Part shown: positions 23,188 to 34,670 of the stretch, in pieces
Numbering within the stretch: position 1 is the first letter of the stretch
Layout of the letters: every line of letters begins with the position of its first letter
Assembly (NCBI GenBank): GCA_013397695.1
Contig: VYZI01000424.1
Span: forward strand, 541,398-605,397
Direction: 5' to 3'
DNA: 64,000 nt
Source: Centropus unirufus
Taxonomy: Eukaryota > Chordata > Aves > Cuculiformes > Centropidae
Made by a program: the position numbers and the translations under genes
Notes under the pieces: model-generated
Databases searched by the model: none
Seen by the model: only the letters and a program-made list of their open reading frames with translations
Told to the model about the DNA's origin: nothing

Positions 23188-23537
23188 GCTTCTAATTAGG
23201 GGAGGGGCTTCTAATTAGGGCAGGGGCTTCTAATTAGGGGAGGGGCTTCTAATTAGGGGAGGGGCTNNNNNNNNNNNNNNNNNNNNNNNNNNNNNNNNNN
23301 NNNNNNNNNNNNNNNNNNNNNNNNNNNNNNNNNNNNNNNNNNNNNNNNNNNNNNNNNNNNNNNNNNNNNNNNNNNNNNNNNNNNNNNNNNNNNNNNNNNN
23401 NNNNNNNNNNNNNNNNNNNNNNNNNNNNNNNNNNNNNNNNNNNNNNNNNNNNNNNNNNNNNNNNNNNNNCTTCTAGTTAGGGGAGGGCCTTCTAGTTAGG
23501 GGAGGGTCTTCTAGTTAGGGGAGGGTCTTCTAATTAG
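23188..23537. repeat. 19-bp minisatellite with homeodomain cores, gap inside
   Basis: Units of TTCTAATTAGGGGAGGGGC repeat with an exact 19-bp period: TTCTAATTAG starts at 23190, 23209, 23228 and 23247 on the left of the gap. On the right, TTCTAGTTAG starts at 23471, 23490 and 23509, and TTCTAATTAG again at 23528. Each unit has a palindromic CTAATTAG, the core bound by many homeodomain proteins, or the variant CTAGTTAG, plus a G-rich GGGGAGGGG spacer that could bind SP/KLF-type zinc fingers. The array sits exactly between two outward TATA boxes and would present many evenly spaced sites to one factor. The true copy number is unknown because of the gap. Confidence 0.9.
23267..23469. other. Assembly gap (203 N)
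   Basis: A run of 203 undetermined bases interrupts the minisatellite. The last base before and the first after the gap are both inside repeat units. The unit phase on the two sides differs (205 bp is not a multiple of 19), so the gap length is probably an estimate and the array may be longer or shorter. Confidence 0.99.
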
Positions 23538-23551
23538 GGGTGGGATTTCTG

Positions 23552-23562
23552 CTATAAAAGGC
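23552..23562 (+). promoter_or_regulatory. TATA box, plus strand
   Basis: CTATAAAAGGC is a near-consensus TATA box facing right, about 15 bp after the last minisatellite unit. The expected start is near 23582. Together with the mirror-image box at 23144-23154 it makes a divergent promoter about 400 bp wide, including the gap. Confidence 0.7.
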
Positions 23563-23581
23563 CCCAGCCAGGTCCCTTGTG

Positions 23582-24266
23582 CTTGGTGTGTTGAGCGAGC
23601 AGGAGGTGCTGCAGGGGGGGTTTGTAACCTCTTTGTGCTCTTGCTGTGGTTTCTTTTTGGTGTTGCAGGGTGTGGGGTGCCTCTGTGAAGCAGGGGTTGG
23701 GTGCTCTCTGGTGATTTAGGGTTTAAATGCTAAAACCAGCACTTGATGCTTGCTTCTTTCCCTGTGCTGCAGCCACGTGGTGTGGTTTTCACCTCACCCT
23801 GTACAAGTGCAGCCCGGAAGGATCGGAATCCTCTAGCAATGGCCTTGAGGGGTTTGTGGGGTGCAGGTAACCCGGCAGTGAGGACTGAGGGGGGTCCTGA
23901 GAGCTGTGAGGAGCCCTCGATGGGGCTTGTTGTGGGGCATGTTTGCATCTGGTCCTCACTGCTGACCCTGAACACAAGGGCACTCTGGGCTCTCTTTAGT
24001 CTGGCTGGGTAAAAGGGTTCATGGCGCCTGAGCAGGACCCTAGAAAATGATTCTTCATGTGGCAGAGCCTGTGGGGTTCCTGGTGGCTGGGCCAGGGGCG
24101 TTCAGAGACCCAGGTGTTCACACTACAAGTGTGCTTTTTTGGGGGATGCGCCACAGAGGAGCATTACAGGCAGCTGCAGTCTTGTGTCAATCAGAATGTT
24201 TCTCATTTTTTTCCTGACCTCCTGGTTGTGCTGTGTGACCAAAGTTTGCATTCCCCCTCCAGACAG
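23582..24266 (+). ncRNA. Predicted 5' end of a plus-strand spliced transcript
   Basis: Downstream of the plus-strand TATA box are several splice signals. A strong acceptor, TTCTTTCCCTGTGCTGCAG, ends at 23772. A donor, CAG|GTAACC, follows at 23866/23867 and would close a 94-nt exon (23773-23866). A consensus donor, ACAG|GTGAGT, lies at 24266/24267. A second acceptor ends at 23668. Open frames here are short (89 codons at 23743-24012) and match nothing. The arrangement suggests a multi-exon RNA running right, probably non-coding. The exact exon chain cannot be fixed without RNA data. Confidence 0.35.
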
Positions 24267-24720
24267 GTGAGTCCTTGGGTCCTTGTTGCAAGGGTCTTCC
24301 TTTGTCCAAAATAACTAGAGTAAAAATCAGTTTTTTTAATGATAGAATATTGTTCTTTACAAAACAAAAATGTATCGCTCCTCTTAATTTTTTTTGTAGA
24401 GCTTCTTCCCCAATATGTGTTTTTCAAGCAGTGAGATAGTAGAAGGGTGTTCCTCCTGCTTTCCCAGCTGCATATGCAGAGTGAATCCTAATTAAAAACT
24501 TAAGTCTTACTCCATTTACAAGGAGGAGTGCATCATTTTTCTTTTTGCTTTTTTTAATACAGGGTCTCAATGCCCATTACAAAAATTCCAATGCATCTTT
24601 GAAGTTAGCAGCTAATTATATTTCTCCAAGTTATATATCTGGAGTTCTAGATGGAGAAAGGCAATTACTTTTTTTTCTCATTTAGCATAACAATCTGCAA
24701 AGCTTTATTGGAGCTCCAGC
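24267..24720. other. AT-rich, T-rich stretch
   Basis: T-rich sequence with T runs on the + strand, following the 24266 donor. It would be intronic if the predicted transcript exists. No repeat family is recognised. Confidence 0.35.
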
Positions 24721-27700
24721 AAGCCATGCTATAGATCAGAGCCCAGGCTGGGAAGAGGAGGAATTTGGGAAGAAGGCAGGATGCTTACTCAGCTCTTCCA
24801 GGCTCCGTCCCTTGTTAGCGTGCTGTCCCCCCCAGGACCCTCTAATTGTTTGTTGAAAGACCACGGCACTTTTTGCCTCAATAACTGTGCTTGGCTGGTC
24901 CTTCAGCGCGTTCATTACGGGGCACCTGCTAGCACCGCCGCTCCAAAGGGTCTGTCAGCATTTTACAGGAGTTTGTAGCTTGGCTGTGGATGTTTGTGTG
25001 CAGCTGAACGGTGCTGCACGATTCCTCCCAGGCAGCATCCAGCTGGTCCAGCCCCGCTGTTCCCTGTCACCGTGCCCCGGTGCCCTCAGAACGCTGCGGG
25101 GAGCCCCCCCTGGGCTGGGGCTTGCTCTGACGGCTGCAAGGAGAAAGTCACCCCGGGGGCTGCGGGGGGCAGGATGGCTCTGTCCCAGCCCGGCAGATGT
25201 GGGGAGGGCTGTCCTGGGAAGGCACGCTGCTATGAAACCCCGTGCAGCAGCTCCAAGGCCTGGGATGCATCTCTGAAAAAGCCTCCCTGGAGGAGGGGTG
25301 GCTTCGGGGCTCCTGCTCCTGGGGAGCTGCTGGCCAGGAAAGCCTTGCCCTTCGTTAGCTGCGCTGCTGCGAGCTCTGCTGAAAACACTCCTCAGCAGCA
25401 TTTTAATAGGTCTATTATGTTTGGTGCATATTGCCTTTTCCTCTTACAAAAGTGAACGCAAAAATGTTCCCAGAAATCTCAGGAATTCGTACATTGGCCC
25501 AAGAGATGTGTGTTTGGAGAAGCTGTATCCTGATCTTAGGGGCATGATAAGTAGTTTTGCAGGTTTTCCTCTCATCGTGACTGCTCTTGTGATAATTTGA
25601 AAAAAAAGAGCCCACCCAGAAAAAAATCTCTAGCACACACTGGAACAGGGGAGAGGCCGAAGGCATTTCCCAGCTGGTTTACAGCTCAGCCCTGTATTTC
25701 TGCCCCTAAGAGAAGTAAGTAAGGAGACGGGTCCCTTTGCACTAACCCACAGGAGCAGACAGCCCGTTTACCCTCTCCAGCAGGTGATTTATTCCCTCTG
25801 CTTCTGCATGTGTCTTATTGCTGGGGCTGTCCCAGACCACTGCCCGTTCTTCCAGACTCATCTGTGACACTGAATGCAGAGCACAGACACCAAGAATGAG
25901 TTCTCAGAAGTGGTTTTTGGAAGGAAAGGGATGGAAAAGGACTCAAATGGAAGGAGACCAAAATTGGTCTAGGCAGCTCTGTTGGCATCAGGATCTCTTT
26001 ACAGTTTAATCTCCTGCAGATTCACCCTTAGCAAACTGAAGAGATGTTAGTGGCTTCAGGAATGGGATCGGGATGCCAGGTTTTCCTGGCTGAGGGCACA
26101 GGGCCCCAGCTCCCTGACGCTCCTGGCTGCTCTGGTGGCACCAGAGGTGCTGGAGCTGCCCGCAGCACGGGGGGTGCGGGGCCAGGCTCCTGCCGGGCTC
26201 TCTCTGCCCTTGGCTCTTTTGCTGTCGGGCTGTGTGAGCTCCCAGAGCCCTGCTCTGCCACGCGCTGCTTTGTGTGCTTGGCCCAGGCGGCTGTGCAGTG
26301 CCAGGTCAGTGTCACCCCAGCACCCTGCGCGAGGCAGAGCTGCTTCCCAGGAAGGGCAAGCCCCACTCTAGAGAGCGAGCAGCGCAGCCCCTTCCCTGCT
26401 CCCCAGCCCCAGGGGGATGGCACGGCTGCGGCTGCCGGCTCGGAGCTGCTGGTGTGTGCAGGGCTGTGGCACCGAGATTCTTTGCTGCTGAGGAACCTGC
26501 AAGAAATTAAATTCTCCACTTGGCTGCCCAGGTTGACTTGGCTCTGCTCTGCCGACTTGTTCCTTCATTATTTTTTTGGCCGATCACTGACTGCAAGCTT
26601 GTCTTGTCTGTTTAATACCAGCACAGCGGCTCCGCGAGAGGCACAGGCTTGTCCGTCTCGACGAGTGTGCACTGTATTACTCTCCCCACTTCATTGACTT
26701 TGTGGACAGGAGGGGAAAAGCCTCAAGGCGCTGCTGAGCCTGGATGAGGGTTTGCTCCGCAGGCTGGAGGCAGCCTCCCCAGCAGAGCCCTGCGCGGAGG
26801 CTGGGGCACGTGGGCACCCGCGCACATCCCATGGCCAGGGGAGGCCTGAGCTTGGATGGGGCCAGGCTAGCTGAGGACAGTAATTATTAAGATTAATCTC
26901 CCACTCACACCTTTTGGAGCATGCCAAGGAGGTCTCCGGGAAGCTTTGCAGTTAGGTTTGTGATGGGCTTGGCTGTTCCTGCTCCGGAGCAGCTGGCACA
27001 GCAGCACCGGTGGTGGTGGTTTGCTGACGGGAGGTGGGTGCATCAGGGAGCTGTGCTCCGTTCCCCGCCACACAGTGGGTATTTGCCATGGGATGCTCCC
27101 TCGGCCCCCAGGCACTGTGTGAGGATGCCTGAGCAAGAGTTTGATTTGCCAGTGGAGTTTTCAGAATAACCCTCTGTCCTCCGCCCAGCCTTGAATGCCA
27201 GCAGCCCGGGCTGAGCCAGGCTCTCCAGCAGAAGTTTGAAGGGTTAATGTGGTGCTGGGGCACCTGCTCGCACCCAGAGCCTCTCCATGGCATGGTTTGT
27301 TCCTTGGCAATGTAATTCCGTGGCATGGACATGCCTTGTCCTTGCAGCACCTCACGTGCTGCACACCCTCCTGCCCAGAGCTCACGGGGATGGGCGCAGC
27401 AGGCACCTTGTTCAAAGCCCCCGGCTAAGCAGGTGGCACGGGGGTGGTGCTCCTCTGGCAATGCCAGTGTCCTGCGCTCTTTGATTGCTGGACCCCATCC
27501 CTCATGGGGCACCCATTGCTTTGTCCCTCAGGAGCCAACAGACCCTGGTGAGCGCTGGGCCTGGGGCTGGACTTTCCCTCTGGACACAGGAGATGCCACG
27601 TCTAAAGCGCCATCTCCCTGCTCATGTACTTCTCTGCGCAGAATAACGCATTTTGAAGAGTTTGAGGGCCCAGGGGCTTCTCTGCTATGGGGTCAAACCA

Positions 27701-29360
27701 CAGGCCCTGGCAGACCTCATCCCAGGTGTTTTTGCAGAGAAGAGGGGGCGGTTTAGTGCCATGCGATGGGCCTTTTCCTGGAGGAAGGTCTGCCTGGGCT
27801 CTGCTGTGGAGCCACTGCAGCTGGCGCTGCAGAGCAAGGCTTAGCAGACATGGTAGGCTTTTGTTTAATTAAGAGCAAGCAGGGAATTTAAAGATTGGGT
27901 TTTCTCCATCCTGTGATAAATTAACCTCCTCCTTGCTCAGGAGGACAGGTGAGAGCTCCAGATCAATGATATTACTGATGCCTGGCCTCTCCCCGCTTTG
28001 GAAGGAGAAAGGAACCAAGGATGTCAGCCTCTGCCCCTGCTGCTGCCTTTGGGGCAGCGAGCGGAGTGACTGCGTGTAATGATGATGAATGGCATGATTA
28101 ATGCTGGTACTTGGGCTTAGAGCTGGAATTTTAGACCTTATTCACAGAGTGATCTGGCTCCTGCTGTGCTATTTGGTGGCACTCAGTGCAGCTGAAGGTG
28201 CTCCAGGTGAACCCCTTGATGGATGGACTCGTGCCTGCCTTCCAGGGGTCAAGGGGCTCCCGTTCCCGTGCGGGGCTCCCCGCGGAGCTCCCTGCGGGGG
28301 AGGCTGGGGCTGTGCCAATGTCTGCTGGCACCCTGCGCTGGCCGCCAGCCGAGGCGTGGGGCGCCCCAAGCAGAACCAGACGGACAGTGGCTTTCCTCCC
28401 TGGGTCCCAGACAGGAGGGATTCCTGGCGGCCTGCCCTTGCCAGGCAAATCGCAGAGCCTCGGCTGGGGAGCGAAATTACCAGGGGAAGCAGGAGCCAGG
28501 GCAGAGCGCAGGGCATGATGCTCTGCGCTGATGCCAGAGCCGCTCCAGCTCCACGAGGACAGCTTGTGGGGCTCCTGCCAGCCCCGGGACAGTCACTAAT
28601 TTTATTTTGCACTAGCACTAATCATCAAGAGCTGTATTAGCTAAACTGCATCCAGGAAAACACAGCTCTGGAACAGCATGTAGTAATGACAGAGTCTGGA
28701 AAACATTGATTTAAGCGCGAGGGAGCTGGCACGGCCACGCGCTGCACGAGCACGGCAGACGGGCCAGCAGCATCGGGCTGCGCGTGGGCTGCTCAGAGCC
28801 ACAATCCTGGGGAGCCTTGTGTCCTGCTCCCTGCTGTAATCCTGATCCCCTGGGCACCTCCAGCTGTTCATGGATGTGGCTGTGCCCGAGGGATCGGGCA
28901 GTCCGCTCCTGTGGGTTCCGGGCACCCACCCTGGCCGAGGTGAGGCCCTGCGGGGATGGGGTCCCTGCTGCCTGGCCCAGGGCTCGGTCTGCAGTTCATT
29001 CACCTCGCGGGGCTCAAGAATCCGTGCTGGGAGCTGGCAGCCTTCAAGGCCTCTCACAAGGCTGGGGGTTCTCTGCCCTCCCAGCTGGGCAGGGTGCAGG
29101 GGCTTGTGCTGGGGTTGTTTTTGTGTGGAAAAACTTGTTGGAAGGGACGGTGCTAAACCCTACCCTAACCCAAACCTGCACCACCACCCAGCAACCCCGC
29201 TCTGCCTCCCCTCGCCGAGGAATGAGGCTACTGAAAAGGAAACCTCTGGCTCCAACTTTTTAATCCTTGAGCATTTAAAAGAAAACAGGGGATTTATAAA
29301 TTTCTCAGGAATCACTGGATTGCTGGAACACCTGCAGATCTGCCCAAACAATGCTGGTCC
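24721..29360. other. GC-rich non-coding block, G-rich on + strand
   Basis: Mostly GC-rich with a short AT-leaning stretch at 25390-25620. In hand-counted samples G clearly exceeds C. Frames of up to 217 codons (26044-26697) overlap frames on the other strand and have no domain. A short telomere-like string, AACCCTACCCTAACCC, lies at 29156-29171 but is too short to call an interstitial telomere. No exon or repeat family is recognised. Confidence 0.4.
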
Positions 29361-30040
29361 TTATCTGTAGTTTTCACTTTTCTAAATTCATTCTTTAAAT
29401 GTATTTTTATACAGCAGGGTTGACCTTTTCCGCCAGCCCCTGTGGAGAGAGGTTGTATCTTGTGTAAAAGTCATATCAAATGGGCCACAAAAAATCACTC
29501 TCGCCTGATTAAAATGAATAGTCTAGACAACGTGTGCATTTTCCTTCTGTGTCGTTAGCTTTGTGTGAGAGCTTGCAGCAATCAGGGCTTTTAGGGGAGA
29601 AATACAGGTACTGCTGGCTGCCTTAGCAGATACTAATTACAATCCCTGGAAGGATTGATTTGCTAAGAATATTTCTATTGCCTCAAGGACAAACGTTTGT
29701 GCAAATTATATTATTGTGCATGGAGAAATTGGTAACACTTCATGAAATGGTTCATTTATAAATACTTTACTGTTTATTAAATTAAATAGCATTATAACAA
29801 TCTTTTTGCTAAGTTAAAATACAGAAAGGCTTCTGGTTTGGCATTATTTTAGCGCTATGGAGCGATCTCAGTTGCCATCACCGGTTTAGACCATTGTTGG
29901 TGCATTTTTTTAAAATGTTGTCTTAAACACCTGAGAAATCCACGTCATGCTGGAGGATATCAAAAAGGCAGCTCATTTCAGCACCTCATCTCCCCTTCTT
30001 TTGATTTGGACCTGAAGTTCTAGAACAGAATCATTTGGAG
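29361..30040. other. AT-rich block, candidate conserved element
   Basis: About 680 bp of AT-rich complex sequence with several TAAT cores and no open frame. Its composition contrasts sharply with the GC-rich left flank. It is a candidate enhancer-type element, unverified. Confidence 0.35.
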
Positions 30041-31300
30041 GGTGCCTGTTTCATGGAGCATGGGATTTGACTGTGGCAAATAATGCATTGTTTGGCATCT
30101 TAAGTGAAGGTGGCACATGCCCAGGCCCTGTAAGAAGCAGGGATGGAAGCCCTGGGGACCAGGTTTGGCTGCTTTTGAAATGCATGGAGTGAGACTTTTC
30201 TGGCCAGGAGTGTGCTGGCTTGCAGGAAGCTGGTTTGGATTTGTCTTGGCGAGCTGCAGTGAGATGATGATGATGTATGTGGTGGCCCGTGCAGCAGGGT
30301 CGATCCCCATGGTCCCTTGGCTCGCCCAGCACGGCTCAGATAACCAGTGGGTGCCAAGCCCCCACCTGTGGGACCAGCGGGCCCCTGACCCACCTGGCAG
30401 GAGATGTGGTTGCCAGGTAGAGGAGCATGGGACTGGTTCTGTACTTTCTTCTTCCCTAGACTTGACCCTCTCCAGGGAGGAGCTGGGAGAGACCTGCTGG
30501 TACGAAGCATCTTGCGTCATCTCCGAACCCCTGCGCTGGTTTGGGTGTTGCTGCTGTTTACAAGACAACCGTATCCAAAGGTATGGGGGCTTTGCTCCTG
30601 ATTTAATTCTTCCAGATGTGGTGGTTCACGATCTGCTGTCCCATTTTCCTATTGGAATACTATTTGTATTCCCATGGTGATGGCTCTGTCCAGACTCGCC
30701 ACTGTCCCCCTGACCACGTTTCCAACATGGAAATCACCCAGTTGTTTTAATCCTATTGTGTATTTCACCTGGAGAAATCGGAAGAAGGTGTGCGAGCGAG
30801 CCGTGTGCCAGGCCCTGCTGCCTGGGGAGATGAAGTTGGTGGTCACCGCTGTCCGTAAGCACACGGGTGTGCATCCTGCACGTCAGCGGTGCTGCGCCAG
30901 CACTGCCGGGCTGACCGGCTCCGTTCCGACTTTAAGAAGTTGACCTTGCCTTCTAAAATTCTTCTCTGCTCTGGAGAACAAGTGGACAAGACATCTTTAC
31001 TGAGCTAGAAATTTCTCTTGAATGTACCCTCTTTAATTTATGTTCCCTCTCACTTCATTGCCTGCAGCAAAAGCCATTAATGGTGGCAGTTTGTGACACA
31101 ACTGAAGGCTCCTCTAATGGGCAGCTCTCCTGCAATTCCACCGTGCTCTGGCTTTGGAGGAATTTGCTGGGGTTGTGGAGCTCAGCTTCTCCCCCTCCAT
31201 TTCCCAGGCCCCAGGGACTAATCCTTCCTTCAGCCGGCGCTGCTGCTGCTATGGCAATATTTTCTCCCCCATAGTGGTAATCATGCAATGGTCTCTGTGA
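30041..31300. other. Non-coding mosaic
   Basis: Mixed composition. The 187-codon + frame at 30117-30680 overlaps 136- and 182-codon minus frames, has no domain, and is regarded as chance. No repeat recognised. Confidence 0.4.
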
Positions 31301-32060
31301 ACAGCGGGAGAAGCAGTGCCTGTTAGATGCATAAAAGGTAAGATGAACTACATGTCATAAAACTTTTAAAAGTTCCTTTTTTGTGTTTGTGCGGGGGTTA
31401 TTTTATATGGCTTTTGATATGAAGCTAAAATTGCACATCAAAAAGGATAATGCATCTTTAAGCTGTTACAATGACTTCTAAATTTTTCATTTAATGTCAG
31501 TGAGGAAAAAAACCCCTCAGTTGGCTGAGTTACGTTGGTGAGATGGCTGTTTCATTCCATAAAGTGTCTGCAGTGGATTTGAACAGTAGGAAATCCAAGG
31601 GTGATAAATAGCTATTTCTAAGTAAATTTCATGCAATTGCCCTTTGGTTAAAGTCTTTCCTCTCAGCACTTTCCTGTGCACATAGCCCAACTAATAATAT
31701 TCAGGAGCAAGTGCTTTCCAGTGTGACAACTGATTGCACTTTGAAGCAGTAAATGGCTGATTTCATAATTGGTATAATTTTTCACAAGTACCTGAATGTC
31801 ATATACAGAAAGAATAAGCAACCTGGACTTAATACGGGAGCTTTTTCAATTCTCCTAAAAATCAATAATGTATTAAACCCCTCTAACTGATTAAAATAAT
31901 GTGAACCCTGAGTAGGTTTTGTGAGGAAGGCAGGTTTCTTCAAGGGTGGCAGATTTATGGCAAAAGGGTTAATACATGGGGAGAGTGGGGATATGTTACA
32001 GATGGAGCCCGTTTTCCTAATTAAACTTTTATCAAGATTTTCCTGGTTTGAATTGTTTCA
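31301..32060. other. AT-rich block, candidate conserved element
   Basis: AT-rich, non-repetitive block of about 760 bp with scattered TAAT and ATTA cores. No exon is seen. Confidence 0.35.
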
Positions 32061-33740
32061 CTTAGCGCGATGGAAAAGAGAATTTCCTTTAGTGTGGAGG
32101 GCAGCGCTTGCATGCAATGCTGGGAGCACTCTGCTTGCAGAAGGATCAACTGAGAAGAAATGTGGTATCTGTTCCCAAAATAGCGTGCTGGCTCCGGAGC
32201 ATCCCTCTGCCCCCCGACAGGGGAGGGCACGGGGCACTTTTCCAGAGGTGAGCTCTGCAGGTGCTGCTGTGGTCTCCATGTGGAGCAGAGCTCAGGGAGC
32301 AGGATCAGCGCTGGCCTGCGCCGGAGGCTGCCACAGGAGCAATTCTGGTGGCTGTGGGGGCAACTTTTTGCCCAAGGTCCTCCTGGCGTAGACAAGTTCA
32401 AATAGTGTCACAGTGTTGTAGGGGTTATAAGCAAAAAACAAAGAGCCTCTGCTGGAAGGGGAGCTGAAGGTGGTTTTTTCCTCAGGGTTCTAAGGTTTCT
32501 TGAAGTCCTTTAAGGCTATGATGGGGAAATGTTTGGGGATCTATTGCGAAAATCTTTGTAAAGATAAAGCAGGGAGGAGGAGGTGGCAGGAGCCTCAGTG
32601 CTGGAAGCGTGCAGGGGGGCAGTGAGGGGGCTCCCGGCTTCCAGGTCAAGTGTCAGAGCCACTGCCCCTCCCTGGTGGCACCACGTGTGGCTGGCACTGG
32701 GCTGGTGGGCAGAGCAGTGGGATGTGCACAGAGGCCTCACAAGGAAAGGTTAAGCTTAAGATCGTTTGTGTTAAAGCCTGGGCAAGCCTCTCAACCCCAC
32801 GGTACCACATCAGTGCCCAGGACCCCCTGGTACTGCAGTCCCCAGTGGGCGCCTGCCTGCACTGAGGATGCCGAGGTGGCACCAAGTGCCACCTCCCTGG
32901 GAGAGATGCCTCCCCCCTTGCCCCTGCACCACGCAGCCAGGCAGGAGCGTGCCCTGCTGCTGGGCCCTCCCCAGGATGGGTGCTCCCCTCCCACCATGGT
33001 CACACACGGGCGAATTGAGGAATCTATTTAAACTTCACTTCTCAAGATCAAGATCAGACATCTTAAGCTCTATATTATTCACGTTTCTCTGTTGTTTCTA
33101 ACTCATTTTCTATTTTCCAGCTGAGGAACTCTGCCAGAAGCACTCTTTGCCAGAGATTAAAACAATTTAGGAAGCAGACACCCAATTCCTCTCTTTGGAT
33201 AGTAGGCAAATTGGATGTCTGTGAGAATCAAGCAAATTTTATTATCAACAGATAGTTTGCTACTTAACTATCCTTAAGAATCCCCCAGTCTTTACTTGCT
33301 ATTCTTGGTTGTCCTGAGCCAAAAGGCAAACACGGTGCTGCCGCGCTCGGCCTCGTGCCTGCTACCCCTGCGGGGCTGCCGGCCACCCAGGAGGGCAGGA
33401 CTGGGGGGAGGCATCAGATGGGAGCAGAAGTGCTGGAAATGATCCCACCTGGTGGAGAGGAGCCCGAGGTGCTCCCCTGTGCGTTGTGCAGCACACCCCA
33501 CGGTGCGGACCAGCCCTGGGGAGCTCTGCGTGAGCACCAAGCATGAACCGGTAGAGCATGAGGAGGTTTGGGAAGAAAGAGGAAGCCAGAACTTGAGCAG
33601 CACCGAGCTAAGGGCAGCTGTGAAGCCTTCATGGTAGCTCTGTTCACTTTCAGCCCGCGTGTCCTATGCCCACCTGAAAAGCTCAGGGTCTCCTGGAGCT
33701 GCTGCGCCTCTGGCCGATGCAGTTCGTGTTCCACACATCT
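32061..33740. other. Non-coding mosaic
   Basis: GC-rich except for 33010-33300. Frames overlap on both strands without family resemblance. No repeat or RNA gene is recognised. Confidence 0.4.
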
Positions 33741-34500
33741 CCTTCCATGTTTGTAATGAGGCCAAGGGACACAAGAAATAGCGTTTATGTCATTAGCCAT
33801 GGCTCTCATTGATTTGTATCAAAATAGCTGTTTTAAATGTAATTGCCACTAATTTGTGAAAATGTGCCATTAGATATGCAAATTTATTGGCAAATGGTTG
33901 TACGTGGCACGTTACAGTGGCTGGTGTGGGTGAGTGCAGTTGGGATCATTTCTCAGCCTGCTGAGCAGGTTCCAGGGGCTGGGGCTGGGTTACCTGGGCA
34001 CACTCAGAGTCTCCCAAGCACCTTTCCTGCCACTCTCCATGCAGGGTGGAGGCTCTGGGGGACCCAGCTGTTTCTCCCCAAGCAAAGGTGCACATCTTGT
34101 ATTTCCCACTGCACCAGGGGGTGTGGTGGCAATTCTGCAGGAGTCCGGGAAGACAAAGGGGACAGCTCTTAAAATAATACAAGGATCACAAAAAAATCAT
34201 GGAATCATTCATCAAGATTGCTGTAGTTCTTGACCACACAGTCAATGATTTATTTAATCTTAATATATTCCATAAAGAGTCCCCATATTTCCATAAATAT
34301 GTCATATCTACCTAATACATAGTAATGAACCTGCTCCAAGGGTAAATAAATAAGATCTAAGCTCAGCAAGCCAATGTTTATCAAAGGGAGATATACAGAT
34401 ATTGAGTCCTTTAAAGTACCATTCTTCACAGCAATCACGGCCAAGTTAGGCAATTTATAACATGTCAAGTCAATTAGAAATCCCAGTGGGCCCAGTGCGA
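33741..34500. other. Mixed AT-leaning stretch
   Basis: AT-rich at 33770-33900 and 34160-34480, GC-rich between. The second AT-rich part is complex and stop-dense, a candidate conserved element. A CR1-tail-like word (ATCATGGAATCATT near 34197) is too short to call. Confidence 0.3.
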
Positions 34501-34670
34501 GCTGGGCATAGGGGGTGGCTCTGGGCACATCTGTGGGCGCGCTCTGGTGTTTGGCTGCTCCCTGAGCGCGGTGCGGGGCTGCAGACCCCGCAGAGCAGCA
34601 CCGCTGCGGCTCCACCAGGGCCGCGGCTCTGCTGCGGAACCACCTCCAAGACGTTATTCCGTTTACATGA

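Noticed and set aside
29156..29171. Telomere-like AACCCTACCCTAACCC
   Set aside because: Only about two and a half degenerate units, which is within chance expectation.
34190..34215. ATCATGGAATCATT as a CR1 tail on the minus strand
   Set aside because: Too short, and the adjoining sequence does not continue as CR1.
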